Source of the DNA: an uncultured Eubacterium sp.
GTDB lineage: Bacteria; Bacillota; Clostridia; Oscillospirales; Acutalibacteraceae
Reading direction: 5' to 3'
DNA: 60,741 nucleotides
Assembly: GCF_934561735.1 (NCBI RefSeq)
Contig: NZ_CAKTGT010000010.1
Coordinates: 1-60,741, forward strand
The position numbers were made by a program, and so were the translations under genes. Below are positions 15,597-24,344 of the stretch, in pieces. Under the pieces are notes generated by a model, which made no database searches, was not told the DNA's origin, and saw only the letters and a program-made list of their open reading frames with translations. Positions within the stretch are counted from its first letter, which is position 1. Every line of letters begins with the position of its first letter.

Positions 15597-17534
15597 ATGG
15601 GACTTACTTTAGCACAAAAACTTATTAAATCTCATCTTGTAGAGGGCGAAATGAAAGTCGGCACGGAAATCGGACTTCGTATCGACCAAACTCTTACACA
15701 GGATGCAACAGGTACTATGGCGTATCTTGAATTTGAAGCTATGGGCGTAGACAGGGTAAAAACAGAGCGTTCTGTTGCTTATATCGACCACAACACACTT
15801 CAAACAGGATTTGAAAATGCGGACGACCATAGATTTATCCAAACGGTAACCAAAAAGCACGGCATTTATTTTTCAAGACCGGGCAACGGAATTTGCCACC
15901 AAGTACACCTTGAACGCTTCGGTATTCCGGGCAAGACTCTTATCGGTTCAGACAGCCATACTCCGACAGGCGGCGGTATCGGTATGCTTGCAATGGGTGC
16001 AGGCGGACTTGATGTTGCCGTAGCCATGGGCGGCGGTACATACTATATCCCTATGCCTAAAATGACAAGAATTAATCTTACAGGCTATCTCAAACCTTGG
16101 GTATCGGCAAAGGATGTTATCCTTGAAGTTCTCCGTATTATGAGCGTAAAAGGCGGCGTTGGCAAGATTATCGAATACGGCGGAGAGGGCGTAAAAACTC
16201 TTTCTGTTCCTGAGCGTGCAACTATTACAAATATGGGTGCGGAGCTTGGCGCAACAACATCAATTTTCCCGTCTGATGAAATCACCCTCGCTTTCCTTAA
16301 AGCACAGGGCAGAGAAAACGATTGGGTAGAGCTTCTTCCTGATGATGACGCTGTTTATGATGAAGTTATCAATATCGACCTTTGCTCACTTACTCCTATG
16401 GCGGCTTGTCCTCATATGCCTGATAATGTAAAAACAACTGACGAAATCGGCAAGATTAAGGTTGACCAGGTTGCTATCGGTTCTTGCACAAACTCATCAT
16501 ATGTTGATATGATGAAGGTTGCATCAATCCTCAAAGGCAAAACAATCGACCCATCGGTTTCACTTTGTATTGCTCCGGGTTCAAAGCAGGTTCTTAATAT
16601 GCTTGCTCTCAACGGTGCACTTTCCGATATGATCAGTGCAGGTGCAAGAATTCTTGAAAGTGCTTGCGGTCCTTGTATCGGTATGGGTCAAAGCCCTAAC
16701 AGCGGCGGTGTTTCGCTCCGTACTTTCAACCGTAACTTTGAGGGTCGTTCAGGCACAAAGGACGGCAAGATTTATCTTGTTTCTCCTGAAGTTGCCGCTG
16801 CTTCCGCTCTTACAGGCTATCTTACAGACCCGAGAGAACTCGGCGACGCTCCGCAGATTTCTATGCCTGAGCACTTTATTGTTAATGATAATATGATTGT
16901 TCCTCCTGCTTCACCTGAGGAGGCAAAGGATGTTGAGGTTCTTCGCGGACCAAATATCAAGCCGTTCCCAAAGACAGAGCCGCTTCCGGCAGACATTACT
17001 GCAAAGGCTGTGCTTAAGGTTGGCGACAATATCACAACAGACCATATTATGCCGGCAGGTGCAAAGATTTTGCCTTACCGTTCAAACATTCCTCATCTTT
17101 CACAGTATTGCTTCGGCGTATGCGACGAAACATTCCCTGAAAGAATTAAGGCAGAGGGCAAAGGCTTTATCATCGGCGGTGCAAACTACGGTCAGGGTTC
17201 ATCTCGTGAACATGCCGCTCTTGTACCTCTTTACCTCGGCGTAAAGGCTGTTATCACAAAGAGTTTTGCCCGTATCCATGTTGCAAACCTTGTAAACGCA
17301 GGTATTTTGCCGTTTACATTCAGCGATGAGGCTGACTACGACAGAATAGACCAAATGGACGAACTTGAACTTGTTAATATTCGTGACTGCATCGAAAACA
17401 ATAAGCCTGTTGTACTCAAGAACATCACAAAGGGCGAGGAATACAATCTTGATTCTTCACACCTTTCCGACAGACAAAGAGCAATGCTTCTTTGCGGCGG
17501 ACTTCTTGATTACACCCGTGAAATGAATAAATAA
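15597..17534 (+). CDS. acn: Aconitate hydratase
   Basis: 4Fe-4S enzyme interconverting citrate and isocitrate. The 645-residue protein starts at the ATG at 15597, eight bases after AGGAGG; a TTG at 15591 is too close to that site. The cluster cysteines are in 'GSCTNSSY' and 'CGPCIGMG'. Other marks are 'GSDSHTPTGGGIGMLAMGAGG' and, in the C-terminal swivel domain, 'GANYGQGSSREHAAL' with the substrate-binding Ser-Arg. The size is that of the shorter, mitochondrial-like/LeuC-like class rather than the 890-residue AcnA. It heads an operon with icd and rex, giving the oxidative branch to 2-oxoglutarate for glutamate synthesis; no citrate synthase is in the window. Confidence 0.95.
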   Translation: MGLTLAQKLIKSHLVEGEMKVGTEIGLRIDQTLTQDATGTMAYLEFEAMGVDRVKTERSVAYIDHNTLQTGFENADDHRFIQTVTKKHGIYFSRPGNGICHQVHLERFGIPGKTLIGSDSHTPTGGGIGMLAMGAGGLDVAVAMGGGTYYIPMPKMTRINLTGYLKPWVSAKDVILEVLRIMSVKGGVGKIIEYGGEGVKTLSVPERATITNMGAELGATTSIFPSDEITLAFLKAQGRENDWVELLPDDDAVYDEVINIDLCSLTPMAACPHMPDNVKTTDEIGKIKVDQVAIGSCTNSSYVDMMKVASILKGKTIDPSVSLCIAPGSKQVLNMLALNGALSDMISAGARILESACGPCIGMGQSPNSGGVSLRTFNRNFEGRSGTKDGKIYLVSPEVAAASALTGYLTDPRELGDAPQISMPEHFIVNDNMIVPPASPEEAKDVEVLRGPNIKPFPKTEPLPADITAKAVLKVGDNITTDHIMPAGAKILPYRSNIPHLSQYCFGVCDETFPERIKAEGKGFIIGGANYGQGSSREHAALVPLYLGVKAVITKSFARIHVANLVNAGILPFTFSDEADYDRIDQMDELELVNIRDCIENNKPVVLKNITKGEEYNLDSSHLSDRQRAMLLCGGLLDYTREMNK

Positions 17535-17564
17535 TAAAATAATCCCAAAAAGGAGTTACATACT

Positions 17565-18743
17565 ATGCAAGCAGAAGAAAAAAAGGCTCTTGATGCGGCT
17601 TGTGACCAATTCAGAGCACTTATGGAAAAACAGCTTGAAAGAGCAAAAAAGATAAAAGAAGATAAGGACTTTACAGATTATCAGTCACTTGACAAAATCG
17701 TTATCGGTATTTGCGGCGGTGACGGTATCGGCCCTATCATCACAAAGGAATCCCAAAGAGTTATTGAGTTCTTGCTCAAGGACGAGGTTGAAAAGGGTAA
17801 GATTGAGTTTAAGGTAATCGACGGCTTGACTATCGAAAATCGTGCCGCTCACAATCAGGCAATTCCCGATGATGTTCTTGCAGAGCTTAAGCAATGCCAT
17901 GTTATTCTTAAAGGCCCTACAACAACTCCTCGTCAGGGCGACCCATGGCCGAATGTAGAAAGTGCCAATGTTGCAATGCGTAAGGAACTTGACCTCTTTG
18001 CAAATATGCGTCCCGTTAAAGTTCCGGAAGAGGGAATTGACTGGACATTCTTCAGAGAAAACACCGAGGGCGGCTATGCAGTCGGCTCATACGGTGTAAA
18101 TATTACCGACGATTTGGCTGTTGACTTCACCGTTGCCACTCAAGAAGGCTGTGACAGAATTGCAAAGCTTGCTTACGATTATGCAGAGCGTAACCACAAG
18201 GGCAAGGTTTCAATCATCACAAAGGCTAATATCATCAAAACAACCGACGGTAAGTTCCTCAACACAGCAAAGAAAATCGGCGAGCAGTATCCTGATATCG
18301 TAACCGATGATTGGTATGTTGACATCACCACCGCTAAACTTATCGACCCACAGAGAAGAAAAGACTTTAAGGTATTTGTTCTTCCAAACCTTTACGGTGA
18401 TATTATCACCGATGAGGCTGCCGAATTCCAGGGCGGCGTAGGTACGGCAGGTTCTGCAAACATCGGCAAGAAGTATGCAATGTTTGAGGCTATTCACGGC
18501 TCGGCTCCTCGTATGATTACAGAGGGCAGAGGTCAATATGCCGATCCTTGCTCAATGCTTCGTGCAACAGTTATGCTTCTTTCTCACATCGGCTACCAAA
18601 AGCAGGCAGACGCTCTTGAAGCGGCTCTTGACAAGTGTATGTTTGAGGAAAAGAAGCTTGTTATTACCGGCAGAGATACAGGTTGCACCTGTGATGAGTT
18701 TGGCGATTATGTAATGGAAACCATTACAAATATGACCGAGTAA
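17565..18743 (+). CDS. icd: Isocitrate dehydrogenase (isocitrate/isopropylmalate dehydrogenase family)
   Basis: Oxidative decarboxylase making 2-oxoglutarate from isocitrate. 392 residues, with 'GGDGIGPIITKE' at the nucleotide-binding start, the substrate phospho-loop region 'RENTEGGYAVGSYGV', 'KANIIKTTDG', the metal-binding 'LYGDIITDEAAE', and 'HGSAP' near the cofactor. An N-terminal extension of about 40 residues, largely helical and charged, precedes the fold. Cofactor choice (NAD or NADP) is not certain from the residues after HGSAP; coupling to Rex, an NADH sensor, makes NAD plausible. It lies 30 bases after acn behind AAAAGGAG. Confidence 0.92.
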   Translation: MQAEEKKALDAACDQFRALMEKQLERAKKIKEDKDFTDYQSLDKIVIGICGGDGIGPIITKESQRVIEFLLKDEVEKGKIEFKVIDGLTIENRAAHNQAIPDDVLAELKQCHVILKGPTTTPRQGDPWPNVESANVAMRKELDLFANMRPVKVPEEGIDWTFFRENTEGGYAVGSYGVNITDDLAVDFTVATQEGCDRIAKLAYDYAERNHKGKVSIITKANIIKTTDGKFLNTAKKIGEQYPDIVTDDWYVDITTAKLIDPQRRKDFKVFVLPNLYGDIITDEAAEFQGGVGTAGSANIGKKYAMFEAIHGSAPRMITEGRGQYADPCSMLRATVMLLSHIGYQKQADALEAALDKCMFEEKKLVITGRDTGCTCDEFGDYVMETITNMTE

Positions 18744-18770
18744 TCGGTTTGTCAAAGAGAGGTTTATATT

Positions 18771-19430
18771 ATGGCACAGGAAATTTCAATTTCTGTTATT
18801 AAGCGATTACCTCGCTATTATAGATTTTTGGAAAATTTAAAGGATAACGGCATTGTTCGTATCAGTTCAAAAGAACTTGCCGAGCGTATGGGACTTACAG
18901 CTTCGCAAATTCGCCATGATTTTAACTGCTTCGGCGGCTTTGGTCAGCAGGGCTACGGCTATAATGTGCCTGAACTTTATGCCAAAATCGGCAAAATCCT
19001 TTGCGTAGACGCAGGGGTTAAGACAATATTGATTGGTGCAGGTAACCTCGGCAAGGCTGTCGCTTCAAAGATTTTCACCAGACAGTCCGGCTTTAAACTT
19101 GTAGGCATATTTGATAAAAACGAGGCAATTTCAGGCAAAATAATTCAGGGTATTCCGGTTCGTCATATCAATTATTTGGAAAATTTTTGTATAGACAATC
19201 AGCCTGTTTGTGCCGTTGTTTGTATTCCGTCAAATGATATGAAGGAACTTACGGACACACTTTGTCGCCTTGGCATCAAGAGCTTTTGGAATTTCAGCAA
19301 TTACGATATTGCTATGGCTCATCCCGAAGTGCTCGTTGAGAATGTTCATCTCACCGACAGCCTTATGACTTTGAGCTTTCTCACAAGCTCAAGTAAGGAA
19401 GAACTTGAAAAGATTTCTTCTGCCGAATAA
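18771..19430 (+). CDS. rex: Redox-sensing transcriptional repressor Rex
   Basis: Dimeric repressor that leaves DNA when NADH binds. The 219-residue protein has an N-terminal winged helix (about 1-75: 'VIKRLPRYYRFLENL', 'ELAERMGLTASQIRHDFNCFG') and a Rossmann domain with 'IGAGNLGKAVASKI' followed by a swapped C-terminal helix. All standard features are intact. It is third in the acn-icd-rex operon, and TTGTTAA half-sites overlap the operon start, so feedback control of the oxidative branch by the NADH/NAD ratio is likely. Start ATG behind AAAGAGAGG. Confidence 0.96.
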   Translation: MAQEISISVIKRLPRYYRFLENLKDNGIVRISSKELAERMGLTASQIRHDFNCFGGFGQQGYGYNVPELYAKIGKILCVDAGVKTILIGAGNLGKAVASKIFTRQSGFKLVGIFDKNEAISGKIIQGIPVRHINYLENFCIDNQPVCAVVCIPSNDMKELTDTLCRLGIKSFWNFSNYDIAMAHPEVLVENVHLTDSLMTLSFLTSSSKEELEKISSAE

Positions 19431-19451
19431 TAAAGATTGGATTGACTGATT

Positions 19452-20132
19452 TTGATTAAAATAAGTAACAGAGAAATTATAGATGTTCTTAAATTTTCGG
19501 ATGATAAGGTCATTTTGGTAGAAAAAAAGCCAAACCTTAATTCGGTCGGCTACGGAGTTAATTATTTTATTCTCAATTTTTCTACAGGTGAAAAGGAAAT
19601 TATCACCAAGGACGCTTATCTTCTTAAAAAATACGGAACAAACAGAAAAATTATTGCAGACAAACTCGGCAATTTTGTAACCCCGAGTGCGGCTGTTATG
19701 CCCGACAGGTCGGTGCTTGTTATCTATCCTACGGGCGAAACCGGACTTTTTGATTCAAACGGTGAACTTGTAAAGGACGGAGTGCTTGATTACAACGGTT
19801 CACCCGTTTCCGGCATTGCACTCGACGGCGAATATTTTTGGTCTGTATGCCAAAAGGAAAACTGTGTTATTCGATATTTTACCGACGGTGTCAAGGTTGA
19901 CATCAGGGTTGGCACGGCAGAGCAAAATACATTTCCAAATCCGCATTTTGTTTCATCGGATGATGATTATGTTTATGTGTGCTGTGAACACCGCAGAGTC
20001 AGAAAAATCGATAAAAACGATTTTACCGTGTCGGATGTCAGCAAAACATATTCTAACCTTTTGGGTTACTACCGTTTCGGCAAGTATGCAATCGTCATCA
20101 AGCCCGACGGTGCATATTGCGATAAAGACTAA
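19452..20132 (+). CDS. Small beta-propeller-like protein of unknown function
   Basis: I do not recognise a named family. The 226 residues form repeated short strands with Gly/Asp turns ('FILNFSTGEKEIITKD', 'LVIYPTGETGLFDSNGELV', 'VYVCCEHRRVRKIDKNDF'), the look of an NHL/WD-like blade protein. There is no signal peptide or membrane helix. The start is a TTG at 19452 with no clear ribosome site, 21 bases after rex, so it is probably coupled to rex translation and belongs to the same operon. It could sense or scaffold something in redox metabolism, but nothing in the sequence shows it. A terminator follows. Confidence 0.6.
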   Translation: MIKISNREIIDVLKFSDDKVILVEKKPNLNSVGYGVNYFILNFSTGEKEIITKDAYLLKKYGTNRKIIADKLGNFVTPSAAVMPDRSVLVIYPTGETGLFDSNGELVKDGVLDYNGSPVSGIALDGEYFWSVCQKENCVIRYFTDGVKVDIRVGTAEQNTFPNPHFVSSDDDYVYVCCEHRRVRKIDKNDFTVSDVSKTYSNLLGYYRFGKYAIVIKPDGAYCDKD

Positions 20133-20142
20133 AACATAAAAC

Positions 20143-20178
20143 AAAAACCTTTCGGATTTCGTAACCCGAAAGGTTTTT
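20143..20178. terminator. Bidirectional terminator between rex operon and MATE gene
   Basis: AAAAACCTTTCGG pairs with CCGAAAGGTTTTT around a loop of about 10 bases. Confidence 0.85.
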
Positions 20179-20179
20179 A

Positions 20180-21514
20180 TTATTTCAGCTTTACTGATTT
20201 TTTGTATACAACAAATGATATAACCGCTGTCAGTGCTTCCGTTATCCAAAATGCGTTCCACACGCCGTTTGCACCGATTATCTTGCTCAGCACAAATGCA
20301 CACGGCACTATGATTACAAGATATCTGCACAGAGATATAACAAGCGATTCCTTACCCTTGTTGAGTGCTTCCAGTGCACCGCAGGAGGTAACCGATACCG
20401 ATGATACTATAAATCCTCCGCTGATGATGCGAAGTGCCGTTTCGCCTATCTTGATTGTTTCGGCGTTGCTTGTAAAGAGCGATATTATGTTGCTCGGTAT
20501 AACAAGGCACAGCACTGTTCCGACTGCCATAATTATAGCAATCATAATGAGAACATAGTTGTAGATTTTTTTAACTCTTTTGTATTCTTTTGCACCGTAA
20601 TTGTAAGCGATTATCGGTCGCATACCCTGGACAATTCCGTTTGCCGTGAGGTAAAGAAATGTTTGCAATTTGTAGTAAACTCCGAGAACAAGTACATAAA
20701 CCTGCGAAAATGCAGCCAAAATCGCATTGAGCGAAGATATAAGAAGCGACGGCAACGCAAGATTGAGTATAGCCGGGATGCCTATTGAATAAAGTGACTT
20801 GATTGTTTTACCCGTCAGTTTTAAGTATGCCTTGTCAACCTTTACGCTTGTAGGCTTTGCAAGGTAATATATTATGTAAATTACAAATGTTACAAGCTGA
20901 CCGATACCTGTTGCAAGTGCCGCACCTTTTATCCCCATTTTGGGCATAAAACCCAAGCCGAAAATCATAATGGGGTCAAGCACAATGTTTGTTACGCAAC
21001 CGACTCCAAGCCCAATCATTGTGATTTTCATATTGCCGAATGATTGAAACAGCTTTTCAAAGTAAAGGTTCAGGCTGTTTATTGTAGTAAACAAAAAAAC
21101 AATACTGCAATATTCAATGCCTAATTTTATTATGCCGTCACTTGATGTAAAGGTTTTTAAAAACGGATGAATAACTGCTATGCCGCCGATTGTAAGTACA
21201 ATACCGTGGATGAGCGAGAGGATAAAGCCTTGGTTTGCAATATCATTTGCATTCGGTATATCTTTTGCACCGAGGTAAAAGGCTATCAGTGCGTTTATCC
21301 CAACGCCAAAACCGATTACAACAGCATTGATGAAGTTTTGAACAGGGAAGATAAGCGACAGAGCCGTCATTGCGTCCTCACTGATTTTTGCAACAAAGTA
21401 GCTGTCAACAATATTGTAAAGCGAGTTTACGCACATTGAAATTACCATCGGCAACGACATTGATATTATCAGCGGAAACACCGCTTTTTCTTTCATAAAG
21501 GTTTCGTTTTTCAT
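20180..21514 (-). CDS. MATE family efflux transporter (first)
   Basis: Twelve-helix Na+ or H+-driven exporter of drugs and metabolites in the cytoplasmic membrane. The 444-residue protein shows the N-terminal lobe 'PLIISMSLPMVISMCVNSLY' and 'DSYFVAKISEDAMTALSLIFP', the pseudo-symmetric C-terminal lobe starting near 'KSLYSIGIPAILNLALPSLL', and 'GANGVWNAFWITE' near the end. The ATG follows AAAAGGAGAATAT. Its roughly 100-base leader starts at a promoter embedded in the end of the upstream gene and holds a terminator hairpin, suggesting attenuation. Substrate unknown. Confidence 0.92.
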   Translation of the reverse strand: MKNETFMKEKAVFPLIISMSLPMVISMCVNSLYNIVDSYFVAKISEDAMTALSLIFPVQNFINAVVIGFGVGINALIAFYLGAKDIPNANDIANQGFILSLIHGIVLTIGGIAVIHPFLKTFTSSDGIIKLGIEYCSIVFLFTTINSLNLYFEKLFQSFGNMKITMIGLGVGCVTNIVLDPIMIFGLGFMPKMGIKGAALATGIGQLVTFVIYIIYYLAKPTSVKVDKAYLKLTGKTIKSLYSIGIPAILNLALPSLLISSLNAILAAFSQVYVLVLGVYYKLQTFLYLTANGIVQGMRPIIAYNYGAKEYKRVKKIYNYVLIMIAIIMAVGTVLCLVIPSNIISLFTSNAETIKIGETALRIISGGFIVSSVSVTSCGALEALNKGKESLVISLCRYLVIIVPCAFVLSKIIGANGVWNAFWITEALTAVISFVVYKKSVKLK

Positions 21515-21545
21515 ATATTCTCCTTTTGTTTAGACATAAAATAAA

Positions 21546-21569
21546 CCACACAGCGTATTTGCTGTGTGG
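21546..21569 (-). terminator. Terminator or attenuator in the MATE leader
   Basis: CCACACAGC (complement strand arms 21546-21554 and 21561-21569) forms a perfect 9-base-pair stem with a 6-base loop. On the minus strand it is followed by TTTATTTTA (21545 downward). It lies between the MATE promoter and its start codon, so it can end the upstream gene's transcript and also attenuate the MATE gene. A 61-codon reading frame starts with the ATG at 21588-21590 on the minus strand, crosses the hairpin and overlaps the MATE start out of frame. Confidence 0.7.
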
Positions 21570-21623
21570 CGAAAAGGTGATATTACTCATCAGGAAAAAT
21601 CCACTACATGTTTTCGTGAAGAT

Positions 21624-21651
21624 ATTATATCATAAATTTATTGATTGTCAA
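21624..21651 (-). promoter_or_regulatory. Sigma-A promoter of the MATE gene, overlapping the end of the upstream gene
   Basis: Minus strand TTGACA (21651-21646), 16-base spacer, TATAAT (21629-21624). The -35 box lies in the last codons of the GT87-like gene. Confidence 0.75.
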
Positions 21652-22813
21652 TTGCTTTTTTCGCTTTGCTTTTTTTAAGAAAAATAATTTCATCAATAAT
21701 TACAGTAAAAAGCAACAGCATTGCAATTACAAATACTTTTTGTGAGGAAAATTTGAATGTAAAGCAAGAACTTGTAAATAAAAATGAATAAAGCAATATG
21801 TAAAAAAAGTCAAACTTGCTTTTGATGTATTCTGTTTTGCTAATCAAATATAAAAAAGGAATAACGAAAAATGCGGGAGTATATGCTCCGCTCCACATCG
21901 GGCACATAACCATAATAAAGCTAAGCATAAACAGCCTTTTGTGATTGTCCCTGAATACGAAAAATAAAACGAATGATATTGCACCGAAAATGTAAATCAT
22001 TGCCTTTGACAGATTTTTGCCGCAACCGAGAGTAAGAAAGTTTGTATATATTCCGTTAGGGCTCAATTCGCCCCAGACTTCCTGCACCCTGATTTGATTG
22101 TTCAAAAATTCGTTAAATCCGTCAATCCCGCCGGTAAATGCAAACGGAACGGCAAAAAACAAAATTCCGTATATAATAAGTCTTAATGCTTCTTTATATT
22201 TCTTTTCGGCTATGTACAACAGACCGAAAACGGCAGGATAAATCTTTATCGCAGCGGCAATTGCAATTAATATCATTGCAAGTTCCTGCTTGATTTTGCT
22301 GTTTGATTCTTTAAAGTCAATCGCAAGCAGAAGCAGTATAACCACAAAAAATGCAATGTTTGCACATTGAATTACTCCGAATGCAAAGCAACTCGAAAGT
22401 GTCAGCAATATTACTGCAAGGAGCATTTTTTTGTCGCTTTGCTTTTTTAAAAATCTTTTTACAACAAAGGCAAATATTAAAAATTCAACAATCAGGTATA
22501 TTGCACATAAATCGTACATTGCGTTGAAGTTGATATCTTTTCCGACCTGCGGCGGCATCATTAGGTTGAGTGCGTGATAAAAAAGATAAATAAGCGGCGG
22601 AAAGCATACATGTATTGATTTTGTATATACCATGCTTAAATCTTTTGAATAATACAGATGAAAAACAAAATCGTTAAACAATTTTTCAAATCCGTCTGTT
22701 GCACTTACGGCAGTAAATGTGTCTTTGCCAAAAATAAAAGTAAAAAACGATATGATAACCGATATTGCCGAAATAATTATAAATATATTTATCGGATTGA
22801 TTTTCTTTTTCAT
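21638..22813 (-). CDS. GT87-like (DUF2029) polyprenyl-phosphate-dependent membrane glycosyltransferase
   Basis: Integral membrane protein of 391 residues with about ten hydrophobic segments. It resembles family 87 mannosyl/arabinosyl-type transferases that take sugar from a polyprenyl-phosphate donor on the outer face of the membrane. Key marks are an early extracytoplasmic loop with 'DFVFHLYYSKDL', the 'FPPLIYLFYHAL' stretch, and 'AAIKIYPAVFGLLYIAEKKYKEA', which is characteristic. The start follows AGGAGTGGAG. It has its own promoter and terminator, so it is monocistronic between two MATE genes. Acceptor and sugar are unknown. Confidence 0.75.
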   Translation of the reverse strand: MKKKINPINIFIIISAISVIISFFTFIFGKDTFTAVSATDGFEKLFNDFVFHLYYSKDLSMVYTKSIHVCFPPLIYLFYHALNLMMPPQVGKDINFNAMYDLCAIYLIVEFLIFAFVVKRFLKKQSDKKMLLAVILLTLSSCFAFGVIQCANIAFFVVILLLLAIDFKESNSKIKQELAMILIAIAAAIKIYPAVFGLLYIAEKKYKEALRLIIYGILFFAVPFAFTGGIDGFNEFLNNQIRVQEVWGELSPNGIYTNFLTLGCGKNLSKAMIYIFGAISFVLFFVFRDNHKRLFMLSFIMVMCPMWSGAYTPAFFVIPFLYLISKTEYIKSKFDFFYILLYSFLFTSSCFTFKFSSQKVFVIAMLLLFTVIIDEIIFLKKSKAKKAIDNQ

Positions 22814-22837
22814 ATTTCTCCACTCCTAAATATATTT

Positions 22838-22866
22838 ATATTACAGTATTATCAAAATTTTGTCAA
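22838..22866 (-). promoter_or_regulatory. Sigma-A promoter of the GT87-like gene
   Basis: Minus strand TTGACA (22866-22861), 17-base spacer, TAATAT (22843-22838). The -35 box touches the stop region of the upstream MATE gene. Confidence 0.7.
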
Positions 22867-24245
22867 TTTTGCTTATTTATGTTTTTAGGCATCCATTTGC
22901 CGAATTTTGTGTAAATTATCATCAGTATCATACCTACAAGCCACGAGATAGGGTAGAGGATGAACACGCCGTCTATCGTTGAATAAAACGGCAATGCAAT
23001 CTTTATCCACAATATTCTGAATATGCACATTGAAAACAGGAGAATAAGCATCGGAGGAACGCCTTTGCCCGCACCTCTGACCGTGCCTGCAAGTATGTTG
23101 AGTATGCCGAGTAAAAAGTAAAACGGGCAAAAATATTTCATTGCAAGCTGACCGTATGTTATTACCTCATTGTCCTTTGTGAATAAGCCAAGTACGGTAT
23201 GGGAGGTAAGCAAAAGTACAACGCCGATAATTATTGTGTAGATAACACCCATTATCAATGCGTTCCACATACCTTTTTTTACTCTGTCCGGCTTTTTTGC
23301 ACCTACATTTTGACCCGTAAATGTTGTAACCGCCATGCTTATGCTGAGTACCGGCAAAATGTTGAAGCCGTCAATTTTTAGGTATGCCGCATATCCTGCC
23401 ATGGCCGTTGCACCGTAGGAGTTGACGCTTGACTGAACCAATACATTTGAAAATGAAATAACCATATTCTGTATTGCCGTAGGCAGTCCGACTCTTATGA
23501 TTTGCTTTGCCGTGTTGCCGTGGATTTTCAGTTCTTTTATAATCAATTTGTAATCGGAATTAACACGCAGCAAATATCCCACCGCAAGAACACACGATAA
23601 CGCCTGACTGATGTCGGTTGCTATTGCCGCTCCCTTTACACCCCACTTGAGTTCTTTTATGAACACAAGGTCAAGTATGATGTTTGTAACAGATGCAATC
23701 GCAAGATAAATAAGCGGTCGTTTTGAGTTGCCGGCGGCATTGAGTATACCCGTAGCCATATTGTATATTACATTGAATATAAGTCCGCCGCAGTAGATTT
23801 GAAGATAAAGTACCGAATCTTTCAGCACACTTTTCGGCGTTTTCATCCAAATGAGTAAATCACGGCTGAATATAACGCCGATTGCCGACAGAATTACACC
23901 GAGAATAATTGCAATGCACATCGCCGTATGTACTGCAAGTTTTGTTTTTTGTTTATCTCTTGCACCAAGACTTTGCGAAACTATAACGCCGGCACCGACT
24001 GCCGCACCTTGACTGAATGCGATAATAAGGTTGATGAGTGCCGTGCCCGAGCCTACTGCCGCAAGTCCGTTGCTTCCTACAAAGTTGCCTACTATAATCG
24101 AGTCTGCCGTGTTGTACATCTGTTGCAGCAGATTACCGAGTATCAACGGAATGGAAAACACTATCAGCAACTTCCAAATATTTCCCTCTGTCATCAAGAG
24201 GGTGTTTGATGAATGAATTTTGTTTTCTTTCTTTGCTTCCTGCAA
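22863..24245 (-). CDS. MATE family efflux transporter (second, NorM/DinF-like)
   Basis: Twelve-helix exporter of 460 residues, only distantly similar to the first MATE protein. N-lobe marks are 'LIVFSIPLILGNLLQQMYN', 'DSIIVGNFVGSNGLAAVGSG' and 'GAAVGAGVIVSQSLGARDK'; the C-lobe has 'IIRVGLPTAIQNMVISFSN' and 'TFTGQNVGAKKPDRVKKG'. The reading frame opens at a TTG (24245) with a weak GAAAG site; an internal ATG at 24194 has no ribosome site, so the TTG is my choice with moderate confidence. It has its own promoter. Substrate unknown. Confidence 0.9.
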   Translation of the reverse strand: MQEAKKENKIHSSNTLLMTEGNIWKLLIVFSIPLILGNLLQQMYNTADSIIVGNFVGSNGLAAVGSGTALINLIIAFSQGAAVGAGVIVSQSLGARDKQKTKLAVHTAMCIAIILGVILSAIGVIFSRDLLIWMKTPKSVLKDSVLYLQIYCGGLIFNVIYNMATGILNAAGNSKRPLIYLAIASVTNIILDLVFIKELKWGVKGAAIATDISQALSCVLAVGYLLRVNSDYKLIIKELKIHGNTAKQIIRVGLPTAIQNMVISFSNVLVQSSVNSYGATAMAGYAAYLKIDGFNILPVLSISMAVTTFTGQNVGAKKPDRVKKGMWNALIMGVIYTIIIGVVLLLTSHTVLGLFTKDNEVITYGQLAMKYFCPFYFLLGILNILAGTVRGAGKGVPPMLILLFSMCIFRILWIKIALPFYSTIDGVFILYPISWLVGMILMIIYTKFGKWMPKNINKQN

Positions 24246-24282
24246 AAAATCGCTTTCTTTCGTTACTTATTATTTCAACTGT

Positions 24283-24311
24283 ATTATAGTAACCTTGTGC
24301 TTTAGTGTCAA
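24283..24311 (-). promoter_or_regulatory. Sigma-A promoter of the second MATE gene
   Basis: Minus strand TTGACA (24311-24306), 17-base spacer, TATAAT (24288-24283): a near-ideal promoter in a 99-base gap. Confidence 0.85.
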
Positions 24312-24344
24312 TAAGAATAATGTAATTTTAGCAAAGAAGTTTGC

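Noticed and set aside
20180..24245. Two MATE genes as a recent tandem duplication
   Set aside because: The proteins share only family motifs, are separated by another gene and have separate promoters.
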